DNA of 64,000 nucleotides, taken from assembly GCA_020253445.1 (NCBI GenBank), contig JADCBP010000010.1:45135-109134 (forward strand), in the 5' to 3' direction. Below the pieces are notes generated by a model. The model saw only the letters and a list, made by a program, of their open reading frames with translations, was not told the DNA's origin and did no database searches. Numbering within the stretch: the first letter of the stretch is position 1; every line of letters begins with the position of its first letter. Below are positions 19,368 through 27,221 of the stretch, piece by piece. The translations under genes were made by a program, and so were the position numbers. The stretch comes from Methylobacterium sp. Its GTDB lineage: Bacteria; Pseudomonadota; Alphaproteobacteria; Rhizobiales; Beijerinckiaceae.

Positions 19368-20369
19368 TCAGGGAAGTTTCACGGTGCGATCGGGGTCGGG
19401 CCGGCCCGCCGCGAAATCGGTGGCGTTGCCCAGGGTCTGCTCGGCGATGTCGGTCAGGGCTTCCTGCGTCAGCCAGGCCGTATGGGGGGTCACGAGGCAG
19501 TTCTTCTGGGCGATCAGCAATTGAAGGGTGTCGTCCTGCACGATTTCGGCCGAGAGGTCCTCGAAGAACAGGCCCGCCTCTTCCTCGTAGACATCGACAC
19601 CGAGATACCACAGCGTTTCGAGGTTCTTGAGTGCCACGATCGCCGCCTTGGTGTCGATCAGCGGCCCGCGCCCGGTATTGATGAGCACCGAGCCCTTCCT
19701 GAAGAGCTTCAGCGTCTCGGCATTCACCATGTGGTGCGTCTCGGGCGTGAGCGGCGCGGTGAGCACGACGATATCCGAGCGGCGAAACAATTCGTCGCGC
19801 TCGACATAATCCATGCCGATCGCCTTCATCTCCTCGTTCGGATAAGGATCGGAGCCAAGCAGCGAGCAGCCGAAGCCCTTGAGGATCTGCGCGGTCGCCC
19901 GGCCGATATTCCCCGTGCCGACAATGCCCGCGACCCGCCCGCGCAGGGTGAAGCCCACGAGGTTATCCATCGAGAAATTGCCGTTGCGAACGCGGTTATA
20001 CTGGTGATGCATGTTGCGCACGAGCGAGAGGATCATCCCCACGGCGTGTTCGGCGATGGATTCCGGCGAATAGGCGGGCACGCGCATCACGGTCAGGCCA
20101 TGGGCCTTCGCGGCTTTCAGGTCGACCTGGTTGAACCCGGCCGAACGGCAGAGCACGAGCTTCACGCCGCCTGCCGCCAGAATGGCGATGGTCGCGGCGT
20201 CGCATGTGTCGTTCACGAAGATGCAGATGGCATCGAACCCCTTCGCGAGCGGCGCGGTGGAGGCGTTCAGCGGCGCGGCGATATAGGTGATCTCGTGGTT
20301 ATGCCGGGCATTCACTGCCTCGAATTGCGGCTTCTCGTAGTCCTTGGCGTAGAACATCGCGATCTTCAT
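19368..20369 (-). CDS. ldhA: D-2-hydroxyacid dehydrogenase, D-lactate dehydrogenase (LdhA) type
   Basis: The 333-residue NAD-dependent enzyme has the GIVGTGNIGRATAQILKGFG Rossmann motif (residues about 148-167), catalytic Arg in CRSAGFNQVD and in NTGRGPLID, Glu in YEEEAG, and His in VTPHTAWLTQEA. These correspond to the fermentative D-lactate dehydrogenase branch, which reduces pyruvate to D-lactate with NADH. It starts 48 bp after the TRIC channel gene and is followed at 26 bp by an SDR. A 20-bp tandem repeat lies just upstream of its start. The assignment to lactate is by family only; glyoxylate or other 2-oxoacids are possible. Confidence 0.85.
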   Translation of the reverse strand: MKIAMFYAKDYEKPQFEAVNARHNHEITYIAAPLNASTAPLAKGFDAICIFVNDTCDAATIAILAAGGVKLVLCRSAGFNQVDLKAAKAHGLTVMRVPAYSPESIAEHAVGMILSLVRNMHHQYNRVRNGNFSMDNLVGFTLRGRVAGIVGTGNIGRATAQILKGFGCSLLGSDPYPNEEMKAIGMDYVERDELFRRSDIVVLTAPLTPETHHMVNAETLKLFRKGSVLINTGRGPLIDTKAAIVALKNLETLWYLGVDVYEEEAGLFFEDLSAEIVQDDTLQLLIAQKNCLVTPHTAWLTQEALTDIAEQTLGNATDFAAGRPDPDRTVKLP

Positions 20370-20388
20370 GGGGAACTCCGCTCTTCTT

Positions 20389-20428
20389 GCAGATGATCAG
20401 GAGATTTGGCAGATGATCAGGAGACTTG
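20389..20428. repeat. 20-bp tandem duplication at the end of the TRIC gene
   Basis: GCAGATGATCAGGAGATTTG (20389-20408) is followed directly by the same unit with one change (20409-20428). The second unit overlaps the last codons of the TRIC gene, and the first lies in the gap before the LdhA gene. Confidence 0.9.
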
Positions 20429-21085
20429 CGCCCGATGGGCCGCCAAGACGACCCAGAGGCGGATGAAAAGCGTGACCAGGAAGCCCGCCAGCAAGGCCCA
20501 GGGCGCGGGCACATCCTGCATCCGCAGCAGGGCCAGCAGCCCGCAGCCCAGGAACAGGGCCTCGATCACCCAGACACCCGGCCGCAGCGAGCCGGGAAAC
20601 TCGTTGATGATGATGTCGCGGATGATCGAGCCGAAGGCCGCGCTCATCGCGCCGAAGAAGGCACAGAGGATCCAGAGCTGCATCTGCCCCAGAGCCGTGG
20701 GCGCGACCTGCGGGCCCAGAAGGATGAAGGTCTTCGCCGCTCCCAGCGCCCCCAGCGAGGCCAGCGCAATCGCCTCCGAGCTTTCCTTGATCAGGAAATC
20801 GCGCTTCGCAATCGCGGCCTGAAGGAAGCCGAGCCTGGCATAGGCGATCGACAGCACAAAGATCGCCACGATGTAGAAGGGAAAGGCCACCCAGAAAAAG
20901 GGTTGCGCGGAGGGTCCGAGAAGGATGTCGCGCAAGGTGCCGCCGCCGAGAGCGGTGGCGACGGCACAGAGAAAATAGCCGAAGGTCGACAGGTTCTTGC
21001 CCTTCGCGACGATCATCGCGTTGATGGCGAAGGACAAGATGCCAAGGGTCTCGATCCAGATGAACCATTCCGGCCCGGCGCGCAT
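20417..21085 (-). CDS. Trimeric intracellular cation (TRIC) channel family protein
   Basis: This 222-residue integral membrane protein has seven predicted helices in two homologous halves. Each half carries a conserved Gly-rich motif: ALGGGTLRDILLG (residues about 45-57) and AAFGSIIRDIIINE (about 148-161). This GGGxxRD/GxxRD double motif is the signature of bacterial TRIC-like (UPF0126, YadS) proteins, homologues of potassium-permeable TRIC channels. It is the second gene of a six-gene operon, 10 bp after an SDR. The C-terminus carries a duplicated 20-bp stretch that may slightly change the tail. Confidence 0.88.
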   Translation of the reverse strand: MRAGPEWFIWIETLGILSFAINAMIVAKGKNLSTFGYFLCAVATALGGGTLRDILLGPSAQPFFWVAFPFYIVAIFVLSIAYARLGFLQAAIAKRDFLIKESSEAIALASLGALGAAKTFILLGPQVAPTALGQMQLWILCAFFGAMSAAFGSIIRDIIINEFPGSLRPGVWVIEALFLGCGLLALLRMQDVPAPWALLAGFLVTLFIRLWVVLAAHRAQVS

Positions 21086-21095
21086 CCGGAAATCC

Positions 21096-21863
21096 TCAAT
21101 CCAGTTCCTGCACGCCGCCGCCGGAAACCGTGAGCACCTGTCCGCTCACCCAGTTCGAGGCCGGACAGCAGAGGAACAAAGCGGCATTCGCAATGTCCTC
21201 GGCCCGGCCCAGCCGGCCGAGCGGCGTGTGCTTGAGCATCGCCTTCTCGATCTCCGGGGTGAGAACGGTCGCCAGCGCATCGGTCTTGATCGCGCCGGGC
21301 GCGATGCAGTTCACCCGGATGTTTTTCGGGCCGAGGTCGAAGGCAATGTTGCGCGTGAGGTGGTTCACCGCCGCCTTGGATGAGCCATAGGAGGCCATCC
21401 GCCGGTTCTTGTTCTCACCCGCCATCGAGGAGATGTTGAGCACCGCGCCATGGCCCGCCTTCTCCATGTGCGGCGCGGCCAGTTGCGTGAGGCGGAACAG
21501 GGAAAAGACATTGAGCTGATAGGCCCATTCGAAATCGCTCATCGGCATGTCGAAGGGCTTGGGCCCGCCGCCGCCGGCATTGTTCACGAGGATCGTGAGG
21601 CGACCGAACCGCTCGACCGCGGTGTTGACCGCGGCGACGAGGTCTTCCTCCTTCGTGACATTGCAGGCGATGCCGACCGCTTTCCCGCCCGCCGCCACGA
21701 TGTCCCGCGCCACGGCCTGGGCCGTTTCCGCCTTGAGGTCGCTCACCACCACCGATGCACCAACGCTGGCGAACAGCTTCGCGATCGCCCGGCCAATGCC
21801 CGCGCCGGCCCCCGTCACCAGAGCCACGTCGCCGTTGAGCCGAAAAATGTCCTCGACGCTCAT
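21096..21863 (-). CDS. SDR-family oxidoreductase (HdhA/7-alpha-hydroxysteroid-dehydrogenase-like)
   Basis: The classical SDR (255 residues) has VTGAGAGIGRAIA, NNAGGGG, ISSMAGENKN, the YGSSK catalytic motif and a GQVLTVSGGG end. The NVTKEEDLVAAVNTAV segment and the pattern around MAGENKN resemble HdhA-like enzymes, but substrate assignment is not safe. ATG at 21863 (MSVEDIFRLNG) follows GGTCAGG. It opens the six-gene minus-strand operon (SDR, TRIC channel, D-lactate-type dehydrogenase, SDR, porin, MarC) whose gaps are 10 to 50 bp, shrinking to 8-12 bp at the end. Confidence 0.85.
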   Translation of the reverse strand: MSVEDIFRLNGDVALVTGAGAGIGRAIAKLFASVGASVVVSDLKAETAQAVARDIVAAGGKAVGIACNVTKEEDLVAAVNTAVERFGRLTILVNNAGGGGPKPFDMPMSDFEWAYQLNVFSLFRLTQLAAPHMEKAGHGAVLNISSMAGENKNRRMASYGSSKAAVNHLTRNIAFDLGPKNIRVNCIAPGAIKTDALATVLTPEIEKAMLKHTPLGRLGRAEDIANAALFLCCPASNWVSGQVLTVSGGGVQELD

Positions 21864-22114
21864 CCTGACCGATCCGTTCGATTTTTCGCCGATCCTTTCT
21901 TGCATGCGGATCGGGCCATGCACAAGCGGGATGCTGCTCGAAATGGGCGGGCCCTTTCTCCAGCCATCGCCGGATATCGATCATTCCCTGAATTCTCGGG
22001 CAGAAGACCGCAATGCGGGGGCAGGTCCGGCGGAGCGCCTTCCACCGGAAAAAAAAGGACGCGCCCGGAAACCTCGGAAGCCGATGCCATCAAGCGGGCC
22101 TTGTCTTCAAGGTT

Positions 22115-22792
22115 TCAGACCTGCGCTGCCCCTGAAGGATCGGCCAGCTCGCTGAACTCCCCGATCGTATTCAGCCCGAAACGCTCCAGGAAGGCTTGTG
22201 TCGTGACATAGGTCGCGGGCGCGCCGGCTTGCGCGAGGCGCGGGCCCGTCGTGATCAGGTCCTGCTGCCTGAGCCAGGCAAGGGTGTCACGACTGACGGC
22301 CCGGCCGGCAAGCTCGGAGAGCCGTTCGCGGCTGATCGGCTGGCGACAGGCGATCAATGCCAGCACCTCCAGTTCGGATTTCGACAGATCGACCTGCTTC
22401 CTTTCGGGCGATCGGCTCGCACCGCGTATGGCCTCGATGAAGCGTGGCCGGGTTCGATGCTGCCACCCCCCGGCAATCGCGACCAGATCATAGGGCCGGG
22501 CCTTCAGCTCATCGCGAATGTCGGCGATCAGATCGTCGAGCACGCAGGACGCGCCCACCAGCCGCGCCAGCGCCTCGCGCGGAACGGGGGCGGCACTCGC
22601 GAAGATCGCCGCTTCGACGCGCCCCATCCATTCCCGCCAGCGCAAGTCAGGCGGCAGATCGGCGAGTTCGGCATCAAGCGGCAATGCGGTTTCATCTGCG
22701 GAACGGCGCTTCATGCCTTCGCCCCATCCCTGCCGCGCCCCATCCCTGCCGCGCCCTGGATCATTTCCGTGGTCCGTCATCTCACAGCCCAT
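22115..22792 (-). CDS. scpB: ScpB-like segregation/condensation subunit
   Basis: The 225-residue protein has two winged-helix segments typical of ScpB. The first begins with WREWMGRVEAAIFASAAPVPREALARLVG, and the second contains LSKSELEVLALIACRQPISRERLSELAGRAVSRDTLAWLRQQDLI and then APATYVTTQAFLERFGLNTIGE. Canonical ScpB bridges the SMC-ScpA complex. This copy is a variant that accompanies DUF1403 rather than ScpA. Its first 30 residues are low in complexity because of a 16-bp tandem repeat, and a later start at 22714 (MKRRSADE) is possible. It overlaps DUF1403 by 11 bp, so the two are translationally linked. Confidence 0.85.
   Translation of the reverse strand: MGCEMTDHGNDPGRGRDGARQGWGEGMKRRSADETALPLDAELADLPPDLRWREWMGRVEAAIFASAAPVPREALARLVGASCVLDDLIADIRDELKARPYDLVAIAGGWQHRTRPRFIEAIRGASRSPERKQVDLSKSELEVLALIACRQPISRERLSELAGRAVSRDTLAWLRQQDLITTGPRLAQAGAPATYVTTQAFLERFGLNTIGEFSELADPSGAAQV
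22722..22753. repeat. 16-bp tandem repeat in the scpB 5' region
   Basis: CCCCATCCCTGCCGCG occurs twice in tandem. Sixteen is not divisible by three, so the repeat shifts reading frame and makes the true scpB N-terminus uncertain. Confidence 0.9.
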
Positions 22793-23795
22793 AGAGGCGA
22801 AAAGTCGGGCGGGGCGTCAGCAGCCTCAAGGCGCCTTTCGCATGGAGGCTCTGGCAGAAGCGGCGCGCGGCCCGATCCGAACGCATGCCTTTTCCCCGAG
22901 CGGCTCCGCCCTCCACAGCCATGCGCCAGGGCGCGACGCAATCATCGCCGAGGATCAGCGCCAGTCCGGCCTCTGCTTCGCGCGTGCGCAGCGTGCCGGA
23001 GGCGGCGAGCAGCCTTTCGGCACGGCCCGCGAGGGTGAAAGCCCGTCGATGGGCATGGACCGCCGCGCGGGCAATCACCGCATGGCGAACCTGCTCCCAT
23101 CCCGGCTCGCCGATGCTGATGCGCCGCCCCTCCTCGCCGCGCCGGAACGCGGGATCATGGATCGCGAGGAGATGAAGCGGCAAGGGCCGGCTCCAGCCAA
23201 GCCGTTCGGCAATCGCGAGATCCGCCCGAAGGAGGGCCAGCCATTCAGGAAGGCCGTCGCTTCCGCCAAGGCTCCCGATTTCATCAAGAACGGCGCCGGC
23301 CAGCCGCGCGGGGCGCTCGCAAAACCGGCGAAGCAGGACATGGCCACGCCCGGCCAAACCGGGCTCGTCACCGGCGCGGGCGAGATGGAGGATATCGCGC
23401 AGCTCGGCCTCGTCACTCCGGGCATGCAGGAGACGCGAGGCTGCGACAGCGGCTTCCAGCGCGATCCGCATGCGCAGCGCTCCGAGAAAAACGGGCTCCG
23501 CGCGCAGGACCCGGTCAAGGGCAAACAGCGCGGCGCCGGCGGCGAAGGCATCATCCCCCCCGTCCCGAGCAGGGGCGCCCGGCTCCGGGCTGGTATTCGC
23601 CTTCCGCGCTTGCGCAACGGCGGTGACCCATGGGGGAAGCGGTTGGACATTCAGAGGCTTGGCGGATGGCAGGGCTTCCTTTCCCCGCACCTCCCCTTGG
23701 CGCGCCTGCCCTTTTCTGGCCCGCCCCTTTCGGGCCGCGGGAGCTTCAGGGACAGGCAAGGGGCGAGCGGTCGATTCCATCGGTTGAAGCTCCAT
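22782..23795 (-). CDS. DUF1403-family protein
   Basis: The 337-residue protein matches DUF1403 in my recollection of the family: a Lys/Arg/Pro-rich N-terminus (about 60 residues), then an Ala/Arg-rich core with AAGAALFALDRVLRAEPVFLGALRMRIALEAAVA and a GWSRPLPLHLLAIHDPAFR segment, ending in LTPRPTFRLYGL. Function is unknown. In other alphaproteobacteria, especially on plasmids, the DUF1403 gene is found next to scpB and a tyrosine integrase, exactly the arrangement here, so the three probably work together. The start ATG at 23795 lies within a 15-bp tandem duplication. Its upstream region holds the inverted repeat at 23871-23899. Confidence 0.7.
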   Translation of the reverse strand: MELQPMESTARPLPVPEAPAARKGRARKGQARQGEVRGKEALPSAKPLNVQPLPPWVTAVAQARKANTSPEPGAPARDGGDDAFAAGAALFALDRVLRAEPVFLGALRMRIALEAAVAASRLLHARSDEAELRDILHLARAGDEPGLAGRGHVLLRRFCERPARLAGAVLDEIGSLGGSDGLPEWLALLRADLAIAERLGWSRPLPLHLLAIHDPAFRRGEEGRRISIGEPGWEQVRHAVIARAAVHAHRRAFTLAGRAERLLAASGTLRTREAEAGLALILGDDCVAPWRMAVEGGAARGKGMRSDRAARRFCQSLHAKGALRLLTPRPTFRLYGL

Positions 23796-23805
23796 CGATT
23801 GAAGC
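23776..23805. repeat. 15-bp tandem duplication at the DUF1403 start
   Basis: TCCATCGGTTGAAGC (23776-23790) and TCCATCGATTGAAGC (23791-23805) are tandem copies with one difference. On the minus strand each gives ATGGAGCTTCAA-like coding, so the start codon itself is duplicated. Confidence 0.9.
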
Positions 23806-23870
23806 TACACCATGACGGCGCTTGGACGAAAGAAATCCGTTCTTGCCGCCGCGCCTGTCTTGTCATTTTG

Positions 23871-23899
23871 ATGTCCGATAAGTTTGCCTTATCGGACAT
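23871..23899. promoter_or_regulatory. Perfect 12-bp-arm inverted repeat between DUF1403 and integrase genes
   Basis: ATGTCCGATAAG, five bases (TTTGC) and CTTATCGGACAT form a perfect inverted repeat 21 bp upstream of the integrase ATG. Read with 11-bp arms it has a 7-bp centre, the geometry of dif- or lox-like crossover sites. It may be a recombinase core site, an operator for the divergent genes, or both. The whole 124-bp gap contains little else. Confidence 0.6.
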
Positions 23900-23919
23900 G
23901 AATGGTCTAGGCTTCCAGA

Positions 23920-25008
23920 ATGGCGATTTCCGGCGATTCAGACCCGAAATTCATTGCTCCCGACCCTGCGGATGACGAGAGCGTTTCGGCGCTGGTCGTC
24001 TCGGCGCGCCCCGAGCTGTCGGCCGAAACCACATGGCCCGTTCCTTCCCGGCTCGCGGCCACCGCGCGCGATTATGCCGCGGCCCGTTCCAGCAGCAACA
24101 CCCGCAAGGCCTACCAATCGGATTGGGCGCTGTTCGCGCGCTGGTGTCGCCGCAGGGGTTTCGATGCGCGCGAACCCTCGCCGGAAGTCGTCGGGCTGTT
24201 TCTCGCGGCCTCTGCCGCCGGCGAGGGCCTCGTGAAAGCGGCCGTTTCCACGATCGAGCGGCGCCTTGCCGCGATCACCACCACCTGTTCTTCCGCCGGC
24301 ACTCCCCTGCCCCGGCAGGACCGGCACATCACCGATGTCATGGCCGGCATCCGCCGCCGGCATGCCCGCCCGCCGCGCCAGAAGGAGGCGCTGCTGGCCG
24401 AAGACATCCTCGCGATGATCGCGACCCTGCCGAACGACCTGCGGGGCTTGCGCGACCGGGCGATCCTGCTGGTCGGGTTCGCAGGCGGCCTCAGGCGCTC
24501 CGAGATCACCGGCCTCGATTGCGGGCCAGACCAGACGACGGATTCCGGCGGCTGGATCGAGATCGTCAAGGATGGCGCGCTGCTCGGCATCCGGGGCAAG
24601 ACCGGCTGGCGACAGGTCGAGATCGGCCGGGGCTCCTCCGAGCGCTCCTGCCCGGTTCACGCGCTGGAAACCTGGCTCAAGCTCGGCCGCGTCGCCCATG
24701 GCCCGGTCTTCCGCCGCATGGCTACGAAAAACGGCGGCATCAGCCCCGATCGGCTCGGCGACAAGCATGTCGCGCGGCTCGTGAAGCAGACGGCGCTGAA
24801 GGCGGGCATACGCTCCGACCTGCCGGAGAAAGAGCGCGCGGCTTTGTTCGGCGGGCATTCGCTTCGGGCCGGCCTTGCCTCCTCGGCCGGGATCGACGAG
24901 GCGCATGTGCAGCGTCAGCTTGGCCATGCCAGCGCCGAGATGACCCGCCGCTACCAGCGCCGGCGCGAACGCTTCCGCGTCAACCTCACCAGGGCGGCGG
25001 GGTTGTGA
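23920..25008 (+). CDS. Tyrosine recombinase / site-specific integrase
   Basis: The 362-residue enzyme has an N-terminal SAM-like core-binding domain (residues about 45-150) and a catalytic domain with the full set of residues: Arg192 in GGLRRSEI, Lys227 in GKTGWRQ, His313 and Arg316 in GHSLRAG, His336 in LGHAS and nucleophile Tyr345 in TRRYQRR. It therefore looks active. It is divergent from DUF1403/scpB and shares their intergenic inverted repeat. It is not adjacent to a tRNA gene or obvious prophage, so a housekeeping or plasmid-type role such as dimer resolution is as likely as element integration. Confidence 0.9.
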   Translation: MAISGDSDPKFIAPDPADDESVSALVVSARPELSAETTWPVPSRLAATARDYAAARSSSNTRKAYQSDWALFARWCRRRGFDAREPSPEVVGLFLAASAAGEGLVKAAVSTIERRLAAITTTCSSAGTPLPRQDRHITDVMAGIRRRHARPPRQKEALLAEDILAMIATLPNDLRGLRDRAILLVGFAGGLRRSEITGLDCGPDQTTDSGGWIEIVKDGALLGIRGKTGWRQVEIGRGSSERSCPVHALETWLKLGRVAHGPVFRRMATKNGGISPDRLGDKHVARLVKQTALKAGIRSDLPEKERAALFGGHSLRAGLASSAGIDEAHVQRQLGHASAEMTRRYQRRRERFRVNLTRAAGL

Positions 25009-25193
25009 GGGCGAAGGCTCACGCCCTTCCCGGCCAGGATGCGGATCGCGGATCAACCGAACCAGACGGCCTCCGGCAAGCCGGGGCCAATATGCGGGGG
25101 CCTTCGCGATTCAACGGACAGACCCCTGATCCAACCTGAAATGATCGAATCGGCAGGCCTTGCGAATTGACCCTGTGGGCGGTACATTGCCCC

Positions 25194-25490
25194 ATGATCG
25201 AGAGCTTCCGGGATGAATGGCTGCGCGGCTTTTTCGTCGAAGACAGGCATGCCAGGCGCATTCCGGCGGATCTGGAGCAGCGTCTATTCCGCAAATTGCA
25301 GCTGATCGATGACGCCATGACAGATGCCGACTTGCGGGTTCCGCCGAGCAATCATTTCGAGAAACTCTCCGGTCATCTGGAAGGTTGGCACTCCATCCGC
25401 GTGAACCAGCAATGGCGGCTGATCTTCGAATGGGATGGAGACAACGGCCAGGCCCGCAATGTCTATCTCGACAACCATTCCTACCGGTGA
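25194..25490 (+). CDS. higB: HigB/RelE-type toxin
   Basis: The 98-residue protein has the compact RelE/HigB fold sequence: ARRIPADLEQRLFRKLQLIDDA helices, then VPPSNHFEKLSGHLEGWHSIRVNQQWRLIFEW and a final NVYLDNHSYR. RVNQQWRLIF with the terminal D-x-H is the hallmark of HigB mRNA interferases. ATG at 25194 (MIESFRDEW) gives the usual length; a longer start at 25167 would add nine residues. It precedes its antitoxin by 9 bp, the order typical of hig loci. No separate promoter sequence can be pinned down in the 185-bp gap after the integrase. Confidence 0.9.
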   Translation: MIESFRDEWLRGFFVEDRHARRIPADLEQRLFRKLQLIDDAMTDADLRVPPSNHFEKLSGHLEGWHSIRVNQQWRLIFEWDGDNGQARNVYLDNHSYR

Positions 25491-25499
25491 GGTGACATC

Positions 25500-25808
25500 A
25501 TGCTCATGACCGAACGCAAACCGGTCAGCGTCGGCGAAATGCTCCGCGAGGAGTTCATGGAGCCGCTTGGCCTGACCCAGGGGCAACTGGCCGATGCGAT
25601 GGGCGTGCAGCGCAAGCATGTCAACGAACTCTGCACCGACCGTCGCGGCATCACGGCTGATACGGCGCTCATGCTGGCGCGCGTCTTCGGCAACGGCGCC
25701 GATTTCTGGCTCAACCTCCAGCGCCGCAATGATCTCTGGCAGGCACTGCATGATCCGACGCGCCGCCAGCGGATTGAGCGGGCGAAACCCATCGAGCGGG
25801 CAGCCTGA
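25500..25808 (+). CDS. higA: HigA-type antitoxin (XRE-family HTH)
   Basis: The 102-residue protein carries an XRE helix-turn-helix (LGLTQGQLADAMGVQRKHVNELCTDRRGI, residues about 24-52) followed by ADTALMLARVFGNGADFWLNLQ, the standard HigA/VapI pattern. It neutralises HigB and represses the operon. ATG at 25500 has a GAGGTGA sequence just upstream and is separated by 9 bp from higB. A second ATG at 25506 is also possible. Confidence 0.9.
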   Translation: MLMTERKPVSVGEMLREEFMEPLGLTQGQLADAMGVQRKHVNELCTDRRGITADTALMLARVFGNGADFWLNLQRRNDLWQALHDPTRRQRIERAKPIERAA

Positions 25809-25911
25809 CGGGCACCGGGCCTGATCGGCCGCGAAGCAATGCCGTCACAACCCTGACGCCATCCATTCTGCATCGGATGCCCCTTGAGGCGGGCTTCTCC
25901 CGAAGGCGGGT

Positions 25912-27000
25912 TTATCGCCGCAATACCTCGCGAACGCGCCCCAGCGCATCGAAACCCATCTGCATCATCAGGTCGAGCATGTCGAGCGGAACCCAGTTCT
26001 CGCGGATCAGCCCTTCATGATGCAGGTAGAAATCCATGACGCGCATGAAGACCGGCTTGCCGGATGGCGGAAGCCCGCAGAAACCGCCGCCGGCATGCAC
26101 CGCATAGACCGAGGGCCAGCCCCCGGTCACCGAAAAGGGGCCATCGCCGATGCGGATGTAATGCCCCGCGCCATGCCGCGCCTTTTCCGCCTGCACCTCG
26201 GCGAGCGTGCCCTGCGGGCGATGGAAGGCGATGCGGAACGGGAGTTGGTGCCCGTCCACGAAGCCATCGAGCCCGCGCGTGGTGCCGATGCCCGCCGGGC
26301 CGTACCACATCATCCTCGGGTGCCAGTGCTCCTTCTGCGGCATGGCGATCAGGTTCTCGCGATTGAGCTTCGAGCGGTCGTCGAATTCGGCAAGCGTGCG
26401 ATGCATGGCGAGGGTCTGCGCGATGCTCTCCACGGATCGGGCTGCATCGGAGGTTTCGAACCGCACGCCATCGGCCGTGAGCGGGGCGGGCCACATCTCG
26501 GGGCTGCCGAGGGGCTGCGCGATGGGCCAGAGGCCAAGCTGGCGCATGAGATCGAGCACATCCCAGAGCAGGTTCGCCTGCAGAACCGCGCCTTCGGCAT
26601 CGATCTCGTAGACCTCGCCATAGCGCAGATAGACGGGGCGGTTGCTGGCGGGCAGGCCCAGCCAGTCGCCGCGCATCGTGCCGCAATAATGGCCGACCGC
26701 CGCGAGATAGCGCCGGTTCTGGTAGCTGCCGCCGACGAAGATCACGTCCCGCCGCTCCAGATCCGGGCAGGCCTTCTTGAGCGGGGCGAATGCGCGGGCC
26801 AGCGCCTCCGCCGTGCTCGCACAGGCAGGGATGGGATGGGCCACGCGCCAGGTCGCATCCGGCCGCGCGAGCTCAGCCAGCGCCTCGCCGGTTCGCCCCT
26901 CGGATGCTTCGGCCAGCGCGGTGAGCCGCTGGTGAACGCGACGGCGCAAGGCGGCATCGGGCGAGGCGAAGGGGTCGAAATCAGCAACCATGCGGAACAT
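25912..27000 (-). CDS. SnoaL/NTF2-like protein, duplicated domain
   Basis: The 362-residue protein consists of two SnoaL-like (NTF2-fold) domains: residues about 15-165 and 205-360. Conserved aromatic-rich strands (GDWLGLPASNRPVYLRYGEVYEID and GGGFCGLPPSGKPVFMRVMDFYLH) correspond to each other, which supports internal duplication. Such proteins often act as polyketide-cyclase-like or binding proteins and have no catalytic signature that I could assign. The gene is divergent from the sugar-type ABC transporter operon, shares its operator region, and has two further SnoaL-like paralogues in that operon, so it most likely belongs to the same catabolic pathway. Confidence 0.75.
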   Translation of the reverse strand: MFRMVADFDPFASPDAALRRRVHQRLTALAEASEGRTGEALAELARPDATWRVAHPIPACASTAEALARAFAPLKKACPDLERRDVIFVGGSYQNRRYLAAVGHYCGTMRGDWLGLPASNRPVYLRYGEVYEIDAEGAVLQANLLWDVLDLMRQLGLWPIAQPLGSPEMWPAPLTADGVRFETSDAARSVESIAQTLAMHRTLAEFDDRSKLNRENLIAMPQKEHWHPRMMWYGPAGIGTTRGLDGFVDGHQLPFRIAFHRPQGTLAEVQAEKARHGAGHYIRIGDGPFSVTGGWPSVYAVHAGGGFCGLPPSGKPVFMRVMDFYLHHEGLIRENWVPLDMLDLMMQMGFDALGRVREVLRR

Positions 27001-27089
27001 CCCTGGCGGCGGGCAGAAACGGAAGACGCGGCGGAAAACAGACGCTCAACAGGCGGGCAACAGGCTGCGCCGGCGCAGTGTTCCTCATT

Positions 27090-27105
27090 TTGCAAGCGTA
27101 TTCAA
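27090..27105. promoter_or_regulatory. LacI-type operator-like palindrome, copy 1
   Basis: TTGCAAGCGTATTCAA is an imperfect palindrome with a central CG. Its reverse complement TTGAATACGCTTGCAA agrees with copy 2 at 13 of 16 positions. Centre is 24 bp from that of copy 2. Confidence 0.55.
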
Positions 27106-27113
27106 GATTGCGG

Positions 27114-27129
27114 TTGCATACGATTGCAG
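27114..27129. promoter_or_regulatory. LacI-type operator-like palindrome, copy 2
   Basis: TTGCATACGATTGCAG has a central CG within TGCA-N6-TGCA. It lies in the gap between the divergent SnoaL-like gene and the ABC transporter operon, as expected for an operator of the LacI regulator encoded at 34438. Confidence 0.55.
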
Positions 27130-27221
27130 AGCATGCTTGCATGAACCCCGACAGGCTGCCGGCGGAATGTGGCCCGGGAAGACCGGAACGACCGGCAGCG
27201 CCACAGGGGAGGATCGGGCGC

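Noticed and set aside
23920..25008. Prophage integrase marking a prophage
   Set aside because: No phage structural genes, tRNA site or att duplication is seen nearby; the DUF1403/scpB neighbours suggest another role.
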